From Bacteroidia bacterium (GTDB taxonomy: Bacteria > Bacteroidota > Bacteroidia > Palsa-965), in contig JALONL010000038.1 of NCBI GenBank assembly GCA_025454955.1, forward strand, positions 1 through 36,337: a stretch of DNA of 36,337 bases, in the 5' to 3' direction. The position numbers were made by a program, and so were the translations under genes. Shown one piece after another: positions 15,716-22,692 of the stretch. The notes below the pieces were generated by a model, which saw only the letters and a list, made by a program, of their open reading frames with translations, searched no databases and was not told the origin of the DNA. Every line of letters starts with the position of its first letter. The first letter of the stretch is position 1.

Positions 15716-16603
15716 TCAGCCCCGTTGAATAACCACACGCCGGGTAATTTTACCGTAAGCAGTTTGCAATTCAATGAAATAAAAACCGGGTACCTGATCG
15801 GTAAGGTCAATGCGATCGGGAAGCGGGTGCGACTGATCGATAACGTGTTGCTGCACCGGTGAGCCGAGCATGTTGTAAACCGTCATGCTTATTACTTGCG
15901 TGCTGTCTATCGAAATGCGGAACATGCCTTCGCTGGGGTTGGGAAATATTTCGATACCGGCAGGTTCGGCTTTGCGCGGCGCGGCTACCGTGGCTTTGGG
16001 CGCAGGATTAACCACCACCGCATCGGCCTGAAAAACCGGACGTATGCTGAAATCGTCGAGCCACACGCCGGCATTGAGTTCGGGATGCGAGGCACGAATG
16101 CCAATGTAACGGCCAGTAGCCGGGGCTGTAAAACGGATGCTAATTTCTGTCCACACCGCGCCAATAGACTGTGCCGACACGGTGTAAAACGAGGTTCCGA
16201 ACACACTGTCTGTTCCGGCCACACTTAATGTAAGGTTAGGCGCGGCAGTACGTGTGCGCACCCAGAAACTGAGGGCATATTGCTGACCTTTTTGCACCGG
16301 GCTGTTGAGTTCCATGGAAATTGACTCAGACCGTATATCGCCCTGAATGTTGGAGGCCAGGCCCACAAACCAGTTGCCGCTGTGTGCGGTGCCAAAACCG
16401 CAATCGGTACTGGCAATATCGGGTTTGCGGAAAGCACCGAAAGCGCGGGTGTGTGATACATTGGCATTGAACACCGCGGTAGTGGTGTTAATGAGGCATC
16501 GGCCGCCGTTTTTTTCAAAACCTCCGTTCATAAACTCCTGCCCGCTGAGGCGGGGAGCCAGAAGCAGCAGAGGCACTGCAAGTGTAAGAAAGGTTTTTAC
16601 CAT
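15716..16603 (-). CDS. Secreted protein with a T9SS C-terminal sorting domain
   Basis: This 295-residue protein has a signal peptide (MVKTFLTLAVPLLLLAPRLSGQ). A jelly-roll-like domain (about 23-190: FMNGGFEKNGGRC, YALSFWVRTRT, YIGIRASHPELNAGVWLDDF) resembles carbohydrate-binding or lectin-like modules. A Pro/Ala linker follows, then a type A T9SS sorting domain (about 216-295) with IEIFPNPSEG at its start and PGFYFIELQTAYGKITRRVV at its end. It should cross the outer membrane by the type IX system and be attached or released there. No catalytic domain is visible, so a binding or adhesive role is likely. It stands alone with its own terminator. Confidence 0.85.
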   Translation of the reverse strand: MVKTFLTLAVPLLLLAPRLSGQEFMNGGFEKNGGRCLINTTTAVFNANVSHTRAFGAFRKPDIASTDCGFGTAHSGNWFVGLASNIQGDIRSESISMELNSPVQKGQQYALSFWVRTRTAAPNLTLSVAGTDSVFGTSFYTVSAQSIGAVWTEISIRFTAPATGRYIGIRASHPELNAGVWLDDFSIRPVFQADAVVVNPAPKATVAAPRKAEPAGIEIFPNPSEGMFRISIDSTQVISMTVYNMLGSPVQQHVIDQSHPLPDRIDLTDQVPGFYFIELQTAYGKITRRVVIQRG

Positions 16604-16779
16604 GGTGTGTGGGAGATTTTGGTAATACCTGTTTCGGGTCGTTTTTACTTATAACTACATTCGGTGGAAAAGGTTACACCGGAAGTATGAACAATAAACA
16701 AGCAAACGCCGTGCCCTGTTCGCACCGTACCGGTTAATTCTGTCTGATTAAACGTGTGGCAGGTGTGGCATATTGCCAA

Positions 16780-16817
16780 AAAAAGGCGGCGGATCAGTGC
16801 ATCTGATCCGCCGCCCC
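16780..16817 (-). terminator. Terminator of the glutaryl-CoA dehydrogenase gene
   Basis: A perfect 13-bp GC-rich stem (16787-16799 with 16805-16817) and a 5-nt loop are followed on the minus strand by seven T. It is the clearest intrinsic terminator in the window. Confidence 0.92.
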
Positions 16818-16839
16818 AAATTTGAAATTCCGGTTTTAT

Positions 16840-18018
16840 TTAGCTAATCGCATTGAAACCGGTTACATCCATACCTGTAATGAGCAGGTGAATATCGTGT
16901 GTGCCTTCGTAGGTAATTACCGATTCGAGGTTCATCATGTGGCGCATAATGGGATACTCGCCGGTAATGCCCATTCCGCCGAGCATCTGACGTGCTTCGC
17001 GGGCGCAGGTAAGGGCTGCGTGTACGTTGTTGCGCTTGGCCATTGAAATTTGTGCCGGTGTGGCGCGGTTTTCGTTTTTGAGCACGCCCAGGCGCCAGGC
17101 CAGCAACTGGCCTTTGGTAATTTCGGTAATCATTTCGGCCAGCTTTTTCTGCTGCAACTGAAATGCGCCAATGGGTTTGTCGAACTGAATGCGTTCTTTG
17201 GAATAACGCAGCGCGGTATCGTAGCAATCCATAGCTGCACCCAGCGCGCCCCAGGCAATGCCGTAGCGGGCCGAGTTGAGGCAGCTGAGCGGGCCTTTGA
17301 GGCCTTTTACCGTGGGGAAAATATTTTCTTTGGGCACTTTTACATTGTCGAACACCAGTTCGCCGGTGGCACTGGCCCGCAGCGACCATTTGCCGTGCGT
17401 TTCGGGGGTGGTGAAACCTTCCATGCCACGCTCTACCACCAGTCCGCGGATATCGCCGTTGTCGTCTTTGGCCCACACCACTGCGATGTCGGCAAAGGGA
17501 GCGTTTGAAATCCACATTTTGGCGCCGTTGAGGATGTAATGGTCGCCGGCATCTTTAATGTTGGTAATCATTCCGGCCGGGTTCGAACCGTAGTCGGGTT
17601 CGGTGAGGCCGAAACAGCCCATGTACTCGCCGGTAGCTAATTTGGGGAGGTATTTGCGTTTCTGCTCTTCGGTGCCGAAGGTGTAAATGGGATACATTAC
17701 CAGCGAACTCTGCACCGAAGCGGTAGAGCGTATGCCCGAGTCGCCGCGTTCGAGTTCCTGCATAATGAGTCCGTAGGAAATCTGGTCGAGACCGGGGCCG
17801 CCGTATTCGGCCGGAATGTAGGGGCCAAAAGCACCTATTTCGGCCAGGCCTTTGAGAATTTGTTTGGGAAACTCGGCGCGCTGGGCATAGTCCTCAATAA
17901 TGGGCGATATTTCTTTTTTCACCCAGGCACGGGCGGTATCGCGGATGAGTTTATGTTCGTCGGTCAGCAGCTCGTCGAGCAGGTAGTAATCGGGAGCCTG
18001 ATAATTGTCGGTGGCCAT
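16840..18018 (-). CDS. gcdH: Acyl-CoA dehydrogenase, most likely glutaryl-CoA dehydrogenase
   Basis: This 392-residue flavoprotein fits the glutaryl-CoA dehydrogenase branch of the acyl-CoA dehydrogenases, which oxidise and decarboxylate glutaryl-CoA to crotonyl-CoA in lysine and tryptophan breakdown. Diagnostic segments are GIRSTASVQSSLVMYPIYTF (with the Arg that binds the substrate carboxylate), GCFGLTEPDYGSNPAGM, KWSLRASATGELVFDNV, CLNSARYGIAWG, and YEGTHDIHLLITG, which holds the catalytic Glu. The length is normal. It is a single-gene unit with a strong terminator, and a TATTTTTG box about 26 nt before the ATG. No other lysine-degradation gene lies nearby. A generic short-chain acyl-CoA dehydrogenase is less likely. 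Confidence 0.88.
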   Translation of the reverse strand: MATDNYQAPDYYLLDELLTDEHKLIRDTARAWVKKEISPIIEDYAQRAEFPKQILKGLAEIGAFGPYIPAEYGGPGLDQISYGLIMQELERGDSGIRSTASVQSSLVMYPIYTFGTEEQKRKYLPKLATGEYMGCFGLTEPDYGSNPAGMITNIKDAGDHYILNGAKMWISNAPFADIAVVWAKDDNGDIRGLVVERGMEGFTTPETHGKWSLRASATGELVFDNVKVPKENIFPTVKGLKGPLSCLNSARYGIAWGALGAAMDCYDTALRYSKERIQFDKPIGAFQLQQKKLAEMITEITKGQLLAWRLGVLKNENRATPAQISMAKRNNVHAALTCAREARQMLGGMGITGEYPIMRHMMNLESVITYEGTHDIHLLITGMDVTGFNAIS

Positions 18019-18044
18019 GTTGGTGTTTTATTTTTAAGCGTGTG

Positions 18045-18052
18045 CAAAAATA
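18045..18052 (-). promoter_or_regulatory. Probable -7 box of gcdH
   Basis: The minus strand reads TATTTTTG, a perfect TAnnTTTG. Transcription would start about 20 nt before the gcdH ATG. Upstream, TTTTTA at about 20 nt could act as a weak -33 element. Confidence 0.45.
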
Positions 18053-18152
18053 AGCAAATAGCCGGGCCATCCATAAAAACCTGCTTTTGTGCAATGTTTA
18101 TCAGAAAATGCACGGGTGATCTTGTACTTATGAAGGGCAGCAGCGGTTACGG

Positions 18153-18183
18153 CTTGACAAAGCAACCGTGTTTGGTATATTTG
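18153..18183 (+). promoter_or_regulatory. Promoter of the yceI-like gene
   Basis: CTTG at 18153-18156, a 19-nt spacer and TATATTTG at 18176-18183 fit the Bacteroidota consensus. The start would be near 18190, leaving a leader of about 104 nt that begins with an inverted repeat. Confidence 0.7.
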
Positions 18184-18189
18184 TTGCTA

Positions 18190-18240
18190 CAATCAAAACC
18201 AGTTCTAACCGTGTTTTAATTCCTGAACCAGTTTTGATTG
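18190..18240 (+). promoter_or_regulatory. Inverted repeat at the 5' end of the yceI leader
   Basis: Arms 18190-18204 and 18226-18240 pair at 13 of 15 positions around a 21-nt loop. The left arm starts where transcription is predicted to begin, so the mRNA would open with a stem-loop. It could stabilise the message or bind a regulator; neither can be told from sequence. Confidence 0.5.
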
Positions 18241-18293
18241 GCATACAAATTGCCATTCCACCACTAAACAAAACCAACATACTCTTCACCACC

Positions 18294-18848
18294 ATGAAAA
18301 AATTAGTTCTTCTCCTGTTCGTTGCTGTGGCTTTTGCCGGCAGTGCTTCTGCGCAGATTTACAAAGCCGCCTCACGTTCGGTAAAATTCTATTCGCATAC
18401 TGCGCTCGAAGATATCAGCGCCACGGATACCACCGCCACCATGCTTCTCAACACCACCACCAACGACGTGATTGTGAGCATCAACATCAAAGGTTTCGAC
18501 TTCCCCAACGAGCTTATGGAAGAGCACTTTAACGAGAACTACATGGAGAGCGACAAGTTCCCCAAAGCCTCGTTCAAAGGTAAAATCAACGAAAAAGTGG
18601 ATTACAAGAAAGACGGTACTTACAACGTAACCATTACCGGCACGCTGGGCATTCACGGTGTTGACAAGGCCCGCACCATTCCGGCCACCATTGTGGTAAA
18701 AGGCGGTAAAATTACTGTTGACTGCAAATTTATGGTAGCCCTGAAAGATCATAATGTAACCGTTCCTTCGGCCGTAGGTGCCAAAATTGCCGAAAGCGTA
18801 GAAGTGACAGTACATGCCGACATGGTTTCTGCCGCGGCCAAGAAATAA
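18294..18848 (+). CDS. YceI-family periplasmic protein
   Basis: This 184-residue protein has a signal peptide (MKKLVLLLFVAVAFAGSASA, cleavage before Gln) and a YceI lipocalin-like beta barrel. Family features are VKFYSHTALEDISATDT near the start, the central MEEHFNENYMESDKFPKASF and the GTLGIHGVDKARTIPA strand pair. YceI proteins bind isoprenoid or other lipids in the periplasm. ATG at 18294 is set by the signal peptide; the open frame upstream does not encode one. The gene has a predicted promoter, a long structured leader and a downstream hairpin, so it may form its own transcript ahead of the DUF4271 gene. Confidence 0.9.
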   Translation: MKKLVLLLFVAVAFAGSASAQIYKAASRSVKFYSHTALEDISATDTTATMLLNTTTNDVIVSINIKGFDFPNELMEEHFNENYMESDKFPKASFKGKINEKVDYKKDGTYNVTITGTLGIHGVDKARTIPATIVVKGGKITVDCKFMVALKDHNVTVPSAVGAKIAESVEVTVHADMVSAAAKK

Positions 18849-18868
18849 CAACGCGTTTTTTATCCCCC

Positions 18869-18911
18869 AAAAGCTCCGGCCTGTATTATCAGCCGGGGCT
18901 TTTGTATTTTT
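18869..18911 (+). terminator. Terminator of the yceI-like gene
   Basis: Arms 18869-18880 and 18892-18903 form a 12-nt stem with one mismatch and an 11-nt loop, followed by a T-rich tail. The tail also contains TATTTTTG (18905-18912), which could serve as the -7 box of the next gene. Confidence 0.75.
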
Positions 18912-18927
18912 GCCTGATAACACGCAA

Positions 18928-19653
18928 ATGCCGCCTACACACACCCGAATTTTACTTCAATCGTTCACCGCCGACTGGGGTGCACCCCGTGGTTTTCACC
19001 CCGAACCGGTGGCCGATATAGCCGGGAATTACTGGGTATCACTGTTTCTTTTTGGGGCTTTTGCGGCTTTGGTGGTGCTAAGGGTGTTCGACGGGCGGCG
19101 GCTTACACAGCTTGCGGGTGGTTTTTTCAGGGCTTCGTCGGTGAGTATGCTTTACCGCGAGGAAAATGCCCTTACCGGACGGGCTTCTTTGCTGCTCATT
19201 ATCAACTTTTTATTGGTTGCCCCGCTTTTTGTGTGGCAAGTTCTCGGTTATTTTAATCTGCCGCAGGAAGGTGTGCTTCAGTATGGTTACCTGGCCCTGG
19301 GTTTTGTGTTGCTTTATCTGCTGAAAGTAGGAGTGACACGGTTTATGGGGCTGGTTTTCGACCAGAAAGAGGCGGCGCTGGAATACACGTATAATATCCT
19401 GTTGTTTAACAAAACATTAGGACTTCTTCTCTTTCCCGTTACTGTACTCATAGCCTTTGCCCGCGAAATTCCGTCGGTATGGCTTATCGGTGCAGGGCTT
19501 GCGTTTTGGGGCATTATTTTGGTTTACAGACTATTTCGGGGTATTCTGATAGGTCTGTCCACATCAGGATTTTCTGGTATCTATATATTTCTCTATCTTT
19601 GCACCCTTGAAATTTTACCCTTTGTCGTCATTCTGAAACAATTTGCCGGATAA
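18928..19653 (+). CDS. DUF4271 integral membrane protein
   Basis: This 241-residue protein has about six membrane helices (near residues 34-53, 86-106, 119-137, 160-178, 184-204 and 217-237) and matches the DUF4271 family of Bacteroidota, whose function is unknown. Conserved-looking polar residues in the third and fourth segments include KVGVTRFMG and the Asn of YNILLFNKTLG. ATG at 18928 is preferred, since the open frame before it reads through the terminator. DUF4271 is often found directly before hemD in this phylum, as here. A role linked to haem or envelope biology is conjecture. Confidence 0.8.
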   Translation: MPPTHTRILLQSFTADWGAPRGFHPEPVADIAGNYWVSLFLFGAFAALVVLRVFDGRRLTQLAGGFFRASSVSMLYREENALTGRASLLLIINFLLVAPLFVWQVLGYFNLPQEGVLQYGYLALGFVLLYLLKVGVTRFMGLVFDQKEAALEYTYNILLFNKTLGLLLFPVTVLIAFAREIPSVWLIGAGLAFWGIILVYRLFRGILIGLSTSGFSGIYIFLYLCTLEILPFVVILKQFAG

Positions 19654-19681
19654 ACGGCGGATCCCCTTTAAGAGCGAGCAA

Positions 19682-20461
19682 GTGGCAGCACCAAAGAATA
19701 ACAATAACGGCGAACTGCGGGTCAAGAGCATTCTTGTTACCCAGCCGAAACCTGAGACCGATAAATCACCCTACGCTGATCTGATCAGGAAGTATGGGTT
19801 GAAAATCGATTTCCGGGAATTTATCCACGTCGAAGGAGTTCCTGCCCAGGAGTTTCGTCAGCAGCGCATTAACCTGCAAGAGCATACGGCAGTTATTCTC
19901 ACCAGCCGCAATGCGGTGGATCACTTCTTCCGTATCTGTCAGGAAATGCGCTTCACGGTTCCCGATACCATGAAGTACTTCTGTATTTCAGAATCAACCG
20001 CCTACTACCTGCAGAAATATGTGCAGTATCGCAAGCGCAAGATTTTCCACGGCAAAGCCACCTTCAACGACCTGATCGAGATTATCCGCAAGCATAAGGA
20101 AGATAAATTTCTTTATCCCTGCTCGGATGTACACAAGGAAGAAGTGCCCGAAGTGCTGGAAAAACACAATATCAATTTTTCCAAAGCCATTTTGTTCCGC
20201 ACCGTATGCAGCGACCTGAGCGATCTGGCCGATGTGTATTACGACATTCTGGTGTTCTTCAGTCCTTCGGGAATTACTTCGCTGTACAAAAACTTCCCCA
20301 AGTTCAAGCAGAACAAAACCCGCATTGCCGCTTTCGGCCCGGCCACTGCCAAAGCAGTGGAAGAAGCAGGGCTGAGACTTGATATTCACGCGCCCCGTCC
20401 GGGTACGCCATCTATGACAATGGCGCTGGAGGAATATGTGAAACAGGTGAATAAAAAGTAA
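19682..20461 (+). CDS. hemD: Uroporphyrinogen-III synthase, Bacteroidota type
   Basis: This protein closes and inverts ring D of hydroxymethylbilane to make uroporphyrinogen III for haem. It matches the Bacteroidota HemD group: VKSILVTQPKPETDKSPYADL at the start, FIHVEGVPAQEFRQQRINL, the VILTSRNAVDHFF motif, then DILVFFSPSGITSLYKNFPKF and IAAFGPATAKAVEEAGL. The start is uncertain. GTG at 19682 gives 259 residues; an in-frame TTG at 19643 would overlap the DUF4271 gene by 11 nt. The conserved part begins about 12 residues after the GTG. It is probably co-transcribed with the DUF4271 gene. No other haem genes are in the window. Confidence 0.85.
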   Translation: MAAPKNNNNGELRVKSILVTQPKPETDKSPYADLIRKYGLKIDFREFIHVEGVPAQEFRQQRINLQEHTAVILTSRNAVDHFFRICQEMRFTVPDTMKYFCISESTAYYLQKYVQYRKRKIFHGKATFNDLIEIIRKHKEDKFLYPCSDVHKEEVPEVLEKHNINFSKAILFRTVCSDLSDLADVYYDILVFFSPSGITSLYKNFPKFKQNKTRIAAFGPATAKAVEEAGLRLDIHAPRPGTPSMTMALEEYVKQVNKK

Positions 20462-20515
20462 GTCTTTTCTTTCTTTCATCTTCTTTCCTTTTCCTGCTCT
20501 TTTGTAACGGTAGAT

Positions 20516-20547
20516 CTTGACAAATTCTGTCTGATTTTGTATATTTA
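20516..20547 (+). promoter_or_regulatory. Promoter of the split HipA-like module
   Basis: CTTG at 20516-20519, a 20-nt spacer and TATATTTA at 20540-20547 (one mismatch to TAnnTTTG) place a transcription start near 20554. Confidence 0.55.
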
Positions 20548-20597
20548 GGAAACTGAAAATCAAAGTGCCTGGATTACGAAAAGAAGTTTCAAAAGAG

Positions 20598-21572
20598 ATG
20601 TCCGGTAGCATTAATGCTGGCCGAAAGATTCCTGAATTGAAACCAAAAAACTATCGGGTACTTGATATAGGACTTGATGGCGATGCTCCCAAACAGTTCA
20701 TAAAGGCATATTTCTACGAACAGAAATCCGGGAAAAGACAAAAAAATACCAGATCGTGGCCAGCTTACATTGCCAAAACTGCTGAAAAATGGTATCCGCA
20801 TGAATCTGTTATAGAATTTATGATTAATCGAATCGGTCAGGAAATGGGAGTGAACATGAATGATATCCGGCTTGTTCATGCCAACGGGCAGATTCGCTTT
20901 CTTAGCAAGTTCTTTCTGCGTAAAAACGAAAGACTGATTCATGGAGCCGAAATTTGCGGAGCTTACCTGAACGATAATGAATTGGCAAAAGAGATTGCAT
21001 TGAACAGAAAAACGGCCCGGGAGTTTTTTACGTTCGAATTTATTTCACGATCAATCAAAACTGTTTTCCCGCTTCGTTATGATCACATCTTAAATGAACT
21101 GGTGAAAATGATTGCTTTTGATGCTCTTGTTGGCAATAATGATCGTCATTTTTATAATTGGGGAGTTATTGACAGCACTTTAACCGGCTCATATCCCGCA
21201 AAATTTGCTCCTGTATATGATTCTGCCAGAGGTTTACTATGGAATTTAAGCGACGAGAATATTAGAAAACACTATCATTCAGGCAAAAATAGAAGTACAT
21301 TTATCTCTAAATACATCAATACCGCAGCACCAAGAATTAGTATTGAAGGCAATACCGGCATCAATCATTTTGAGTTGATAAACTATCTTAAAAAGGAAAA
21401 TAAAGACTATGAAGAAATCGTTTTCACATTCTCATCAAAGGAAACTGAACAGAAAGTATTTGCAATGTTAGAAACAGAGTTTTTTGATTTTTTTATACCC
21501 GAAAGAAATGCTTTGGTGACTGAAATATTAGTTGAACGATTTAAAAAGATAAGGGAGGCTTCACTATGTTAA
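20598..21572 (+). CDS. HipA-like serine/threonine kinase, HipT-type core without the N-terminal domain
   Basis: This protein of about 324 residues has the catalytic motifs of the HipA kinase fold. Using the ATG at 20598 (a GTG at 20565 is possible), YIAKTAEKW supplies a candidate ATP-binding Lys60. HESVIEFMINRIGQEMG holds the paired Glu. VGNNDRHFYN carries the catalytic Asp182 and the metal-binding Asn187. FAPVYDSARG carries Asp208 in the DFG-like position. The usual HipA N-terminal subdomain is missing from the start and is instead encoded by the next gene. E. coli-type HipA phosphorylates glutamyl-tRNA synthetase and HipT phosphorylates TrpRS; the target here is unknown. No HipB repressor gene is adjacent. 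The region is A+T-rich. Confidence 0.75.
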   Translation: MSGSINAGRKIPELKPKNYRVLDIGLDGDAPKQFIKAYFYEQKSGKRQKNTRSWPAYIAKTAEKWYPHESVIEFMINRIGQEMGVNMNDIRLVHANGQIRFLSKFFLRKNERLIHGAEICGAYLNDNELAKEIALNRKTAREFFTFEFISRSIKTVFPLRYDHILNELVKMIAFDALVGNNDRHFYNWGVIDSTLTGSYPAKFAPVYDSARGLLWNLSDENIRKHYHSGKNRSTFISKYINTAAPRISIEGNTGINHFELINYLKKENKDYEEIVFTFSSKETEQKVFAMLETEFFDFFIPERNALVTEILVERFKKIREASLC

Positions 21573-21958
21573 ACAAGCTAATTAATTTGTTCGGCAAGGG
21601 AGATGAAGATGAAACACATCTCCCTGAAAATGAATCCTATAACTTCCGCCTGATGGTTGATAATCTTGAGGTAGGAACACTGCGCTGTGAAAGCGGATTT
21701 TGGTTTTTCAAGTATTCCGATGAATTCAAGAAACATCTGCAGGAATACAAACCTCTCACCGAGTTTCCAGATCTGGAAAAAGAGTATCAGGACGATTTTC
21801 TGTGGCCTTTTTTTAAAATCCGGATTCCAGGCTTAAAGCAGCCTGCAATACAGGAAATCATCAAACGCGAAAAAATTGATCAGATGAACGAAGCCGCTCT
21901 CCTTAAACGATTTGGGGAACGTACTATTGCCAATCCATATCAACTGCTTGCAGGTTGA
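21566..21958 (+). CDS. Stand-alone HipA N-terminal-domain-like protein (HipS-like)
   Basis: This 130-residue protein resembles the N-terminal subdomain of HipA. LEVGTLRCESGFWFFKYSDEF and a PLTEFPDL segment match the strand and loop pattern of that domain, followed by LWPFFKIRIPG. In hipBST operons the separate HipS has this fold and acts as the antitoxin of the HipT kinase. Here it follows the kinase and overlaps it by 7 nt (ATGTTAA). The gene order kinase then small domain is the reverse of hipBST. An antitoxin role is inferred. A strong terminator follows. Confidence 0.65.
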   Translation: MLNKLINLFGKGDEDETHLPENESYNFRLMVDNLEVGTLRCESGFWFFKYSDEFKKHLQEYKPLTEFPDLEKEYQDDFLWPFFKIRIPGLKQPAIQEIIKREKIDQMNEAALLKRFGERTIANPYQLLAG

Positions 21959-22000
21959 ATCTAAACAATACAGGTGTGGAACCTTTTCCCGACCTTTACC

Positions 22001-22035
22001 CAATCCGGCACGCCCAATGTGCCGGATTGTTTTTT
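22001..22035 (+). terminator. Terminator of the HipA-like module
   Basis: A perfect 11-bp stem (22001-22011 with 22019-22029) and a 7-nt loop are followed by six T. It ends 5 nt before the rnpA start codon. Confidence 0.9.
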
Positions 22036-22039
22036 ACAC

Positions 22040-22441
22040 ATGAATACCCGCCGAAATACATTCAGCAAAGCCGAAAGGCTTTGCGGCCTGACCACAGTGG
22101 CCGAGCTGGTGGCCACGGGCAGTTCGTTCAGGGTATTCCCGTTTCGGGTGGTGTGGCGCGAAACTGAGGTGCAGGAAATGCCCGTGCGCGTGGTGTTTGC
22201 CGTGCCCAAGCGTTCGTTTAAACGCGCCGTGATGCGCAACCGCATACGCCGGCAGATGCGCGAGGCTTACCGGATAAACAAGCATGAGCTTTATGATAAA
22301 CTGAACAGCACCGGACGCAAACTTCAGGTGATGATTGTGTATACCCACCGCGAAGCATTGGCCACGGCCGATATTCAGGATAAAATTATCCTAACTTTAC
22401 GTCGTTTGAGTGAGCAACTTTCCGATGCAGGCACCCGGTGA
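22040..22441 (+). CDS. rnpA: Ribonuclease P protein component
   Basis: This 133-residue basic protein binds the RNase P RNA and helps remove 5' leaders from pre-tRNA. The start FSKAERLCG and the RNR signature region (PKRSFKRAVMRNRIRRQMREAYR) are typical. The ATG at 22040 lies 5 nt after the terminator; the longer frame reads through the hairpin and is unlikely. It leads a cluster with yidD and an S41 peptidase. It is not next to rpmH or dnaA, as is common in Bacteroidota. Confidence 0.95.
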   Translation: MNTRRNTFSKAERLCGLTTVAELVATGSSFRVFPFRVVWRETEVQEMPVRVVFAVPKRSFKRAVMRNRIRRQMREAYRINKHELYDKLNSTGRKLQVMIVYTHREALATADIQDKIILTLRRLSEQLSDAGTR

Positions 22442-22682
22442 ACCTATTCAGTCTGGTTTTTTCGGCCGAATTTTTGGCGGCTTGTTTATCGGGCTGATTC
22501 GGTTTTATCAGTATGCCATTTCGCCGTACCTGGCTCCGTCGTGCCGTTTTACGCCGTCGTGTTCGCAGTATGGTGTGGAGGCAATACGCAGGCATGGCCC
22601 GCTGCGGGGCGGCTGGCTTACTCTTAAACGTATTGGCCGCTGCCATCCCTGGGGCGGGCACGGCCACGATCCTGTTCCCTGA
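22425..22682 (+). CDS. yidD: Membrane protein insertion efficiency factor YidD
   Basis: This 85-residue protein carries the complete YidD signature: LIRFYQYAISPYLAPSCRF, TPSCSQYGVEAIRRHG, GGWLTLKRIGRCHPW and a terminal HDPVP. YidD assists membrane-protein insertion with YidC. The gene begins inside rnpA (17 nt overlap from ATG 22425; GTG at 22410 would make 32 nt). The extra N-terminal 20 residues are glycine- and phenylalanine-rich. Confidence 0.95.
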   Translation: MQAPGEPIQSGFFGRIFGGLFIGLIRFYQYAISPYLAPSCRFTPSCSQYGVEAIRRHGPLRGGWLTLKRIGRCHPWGGHGHDPVP

Positions 22683-22692
22683 TTATGAAACG

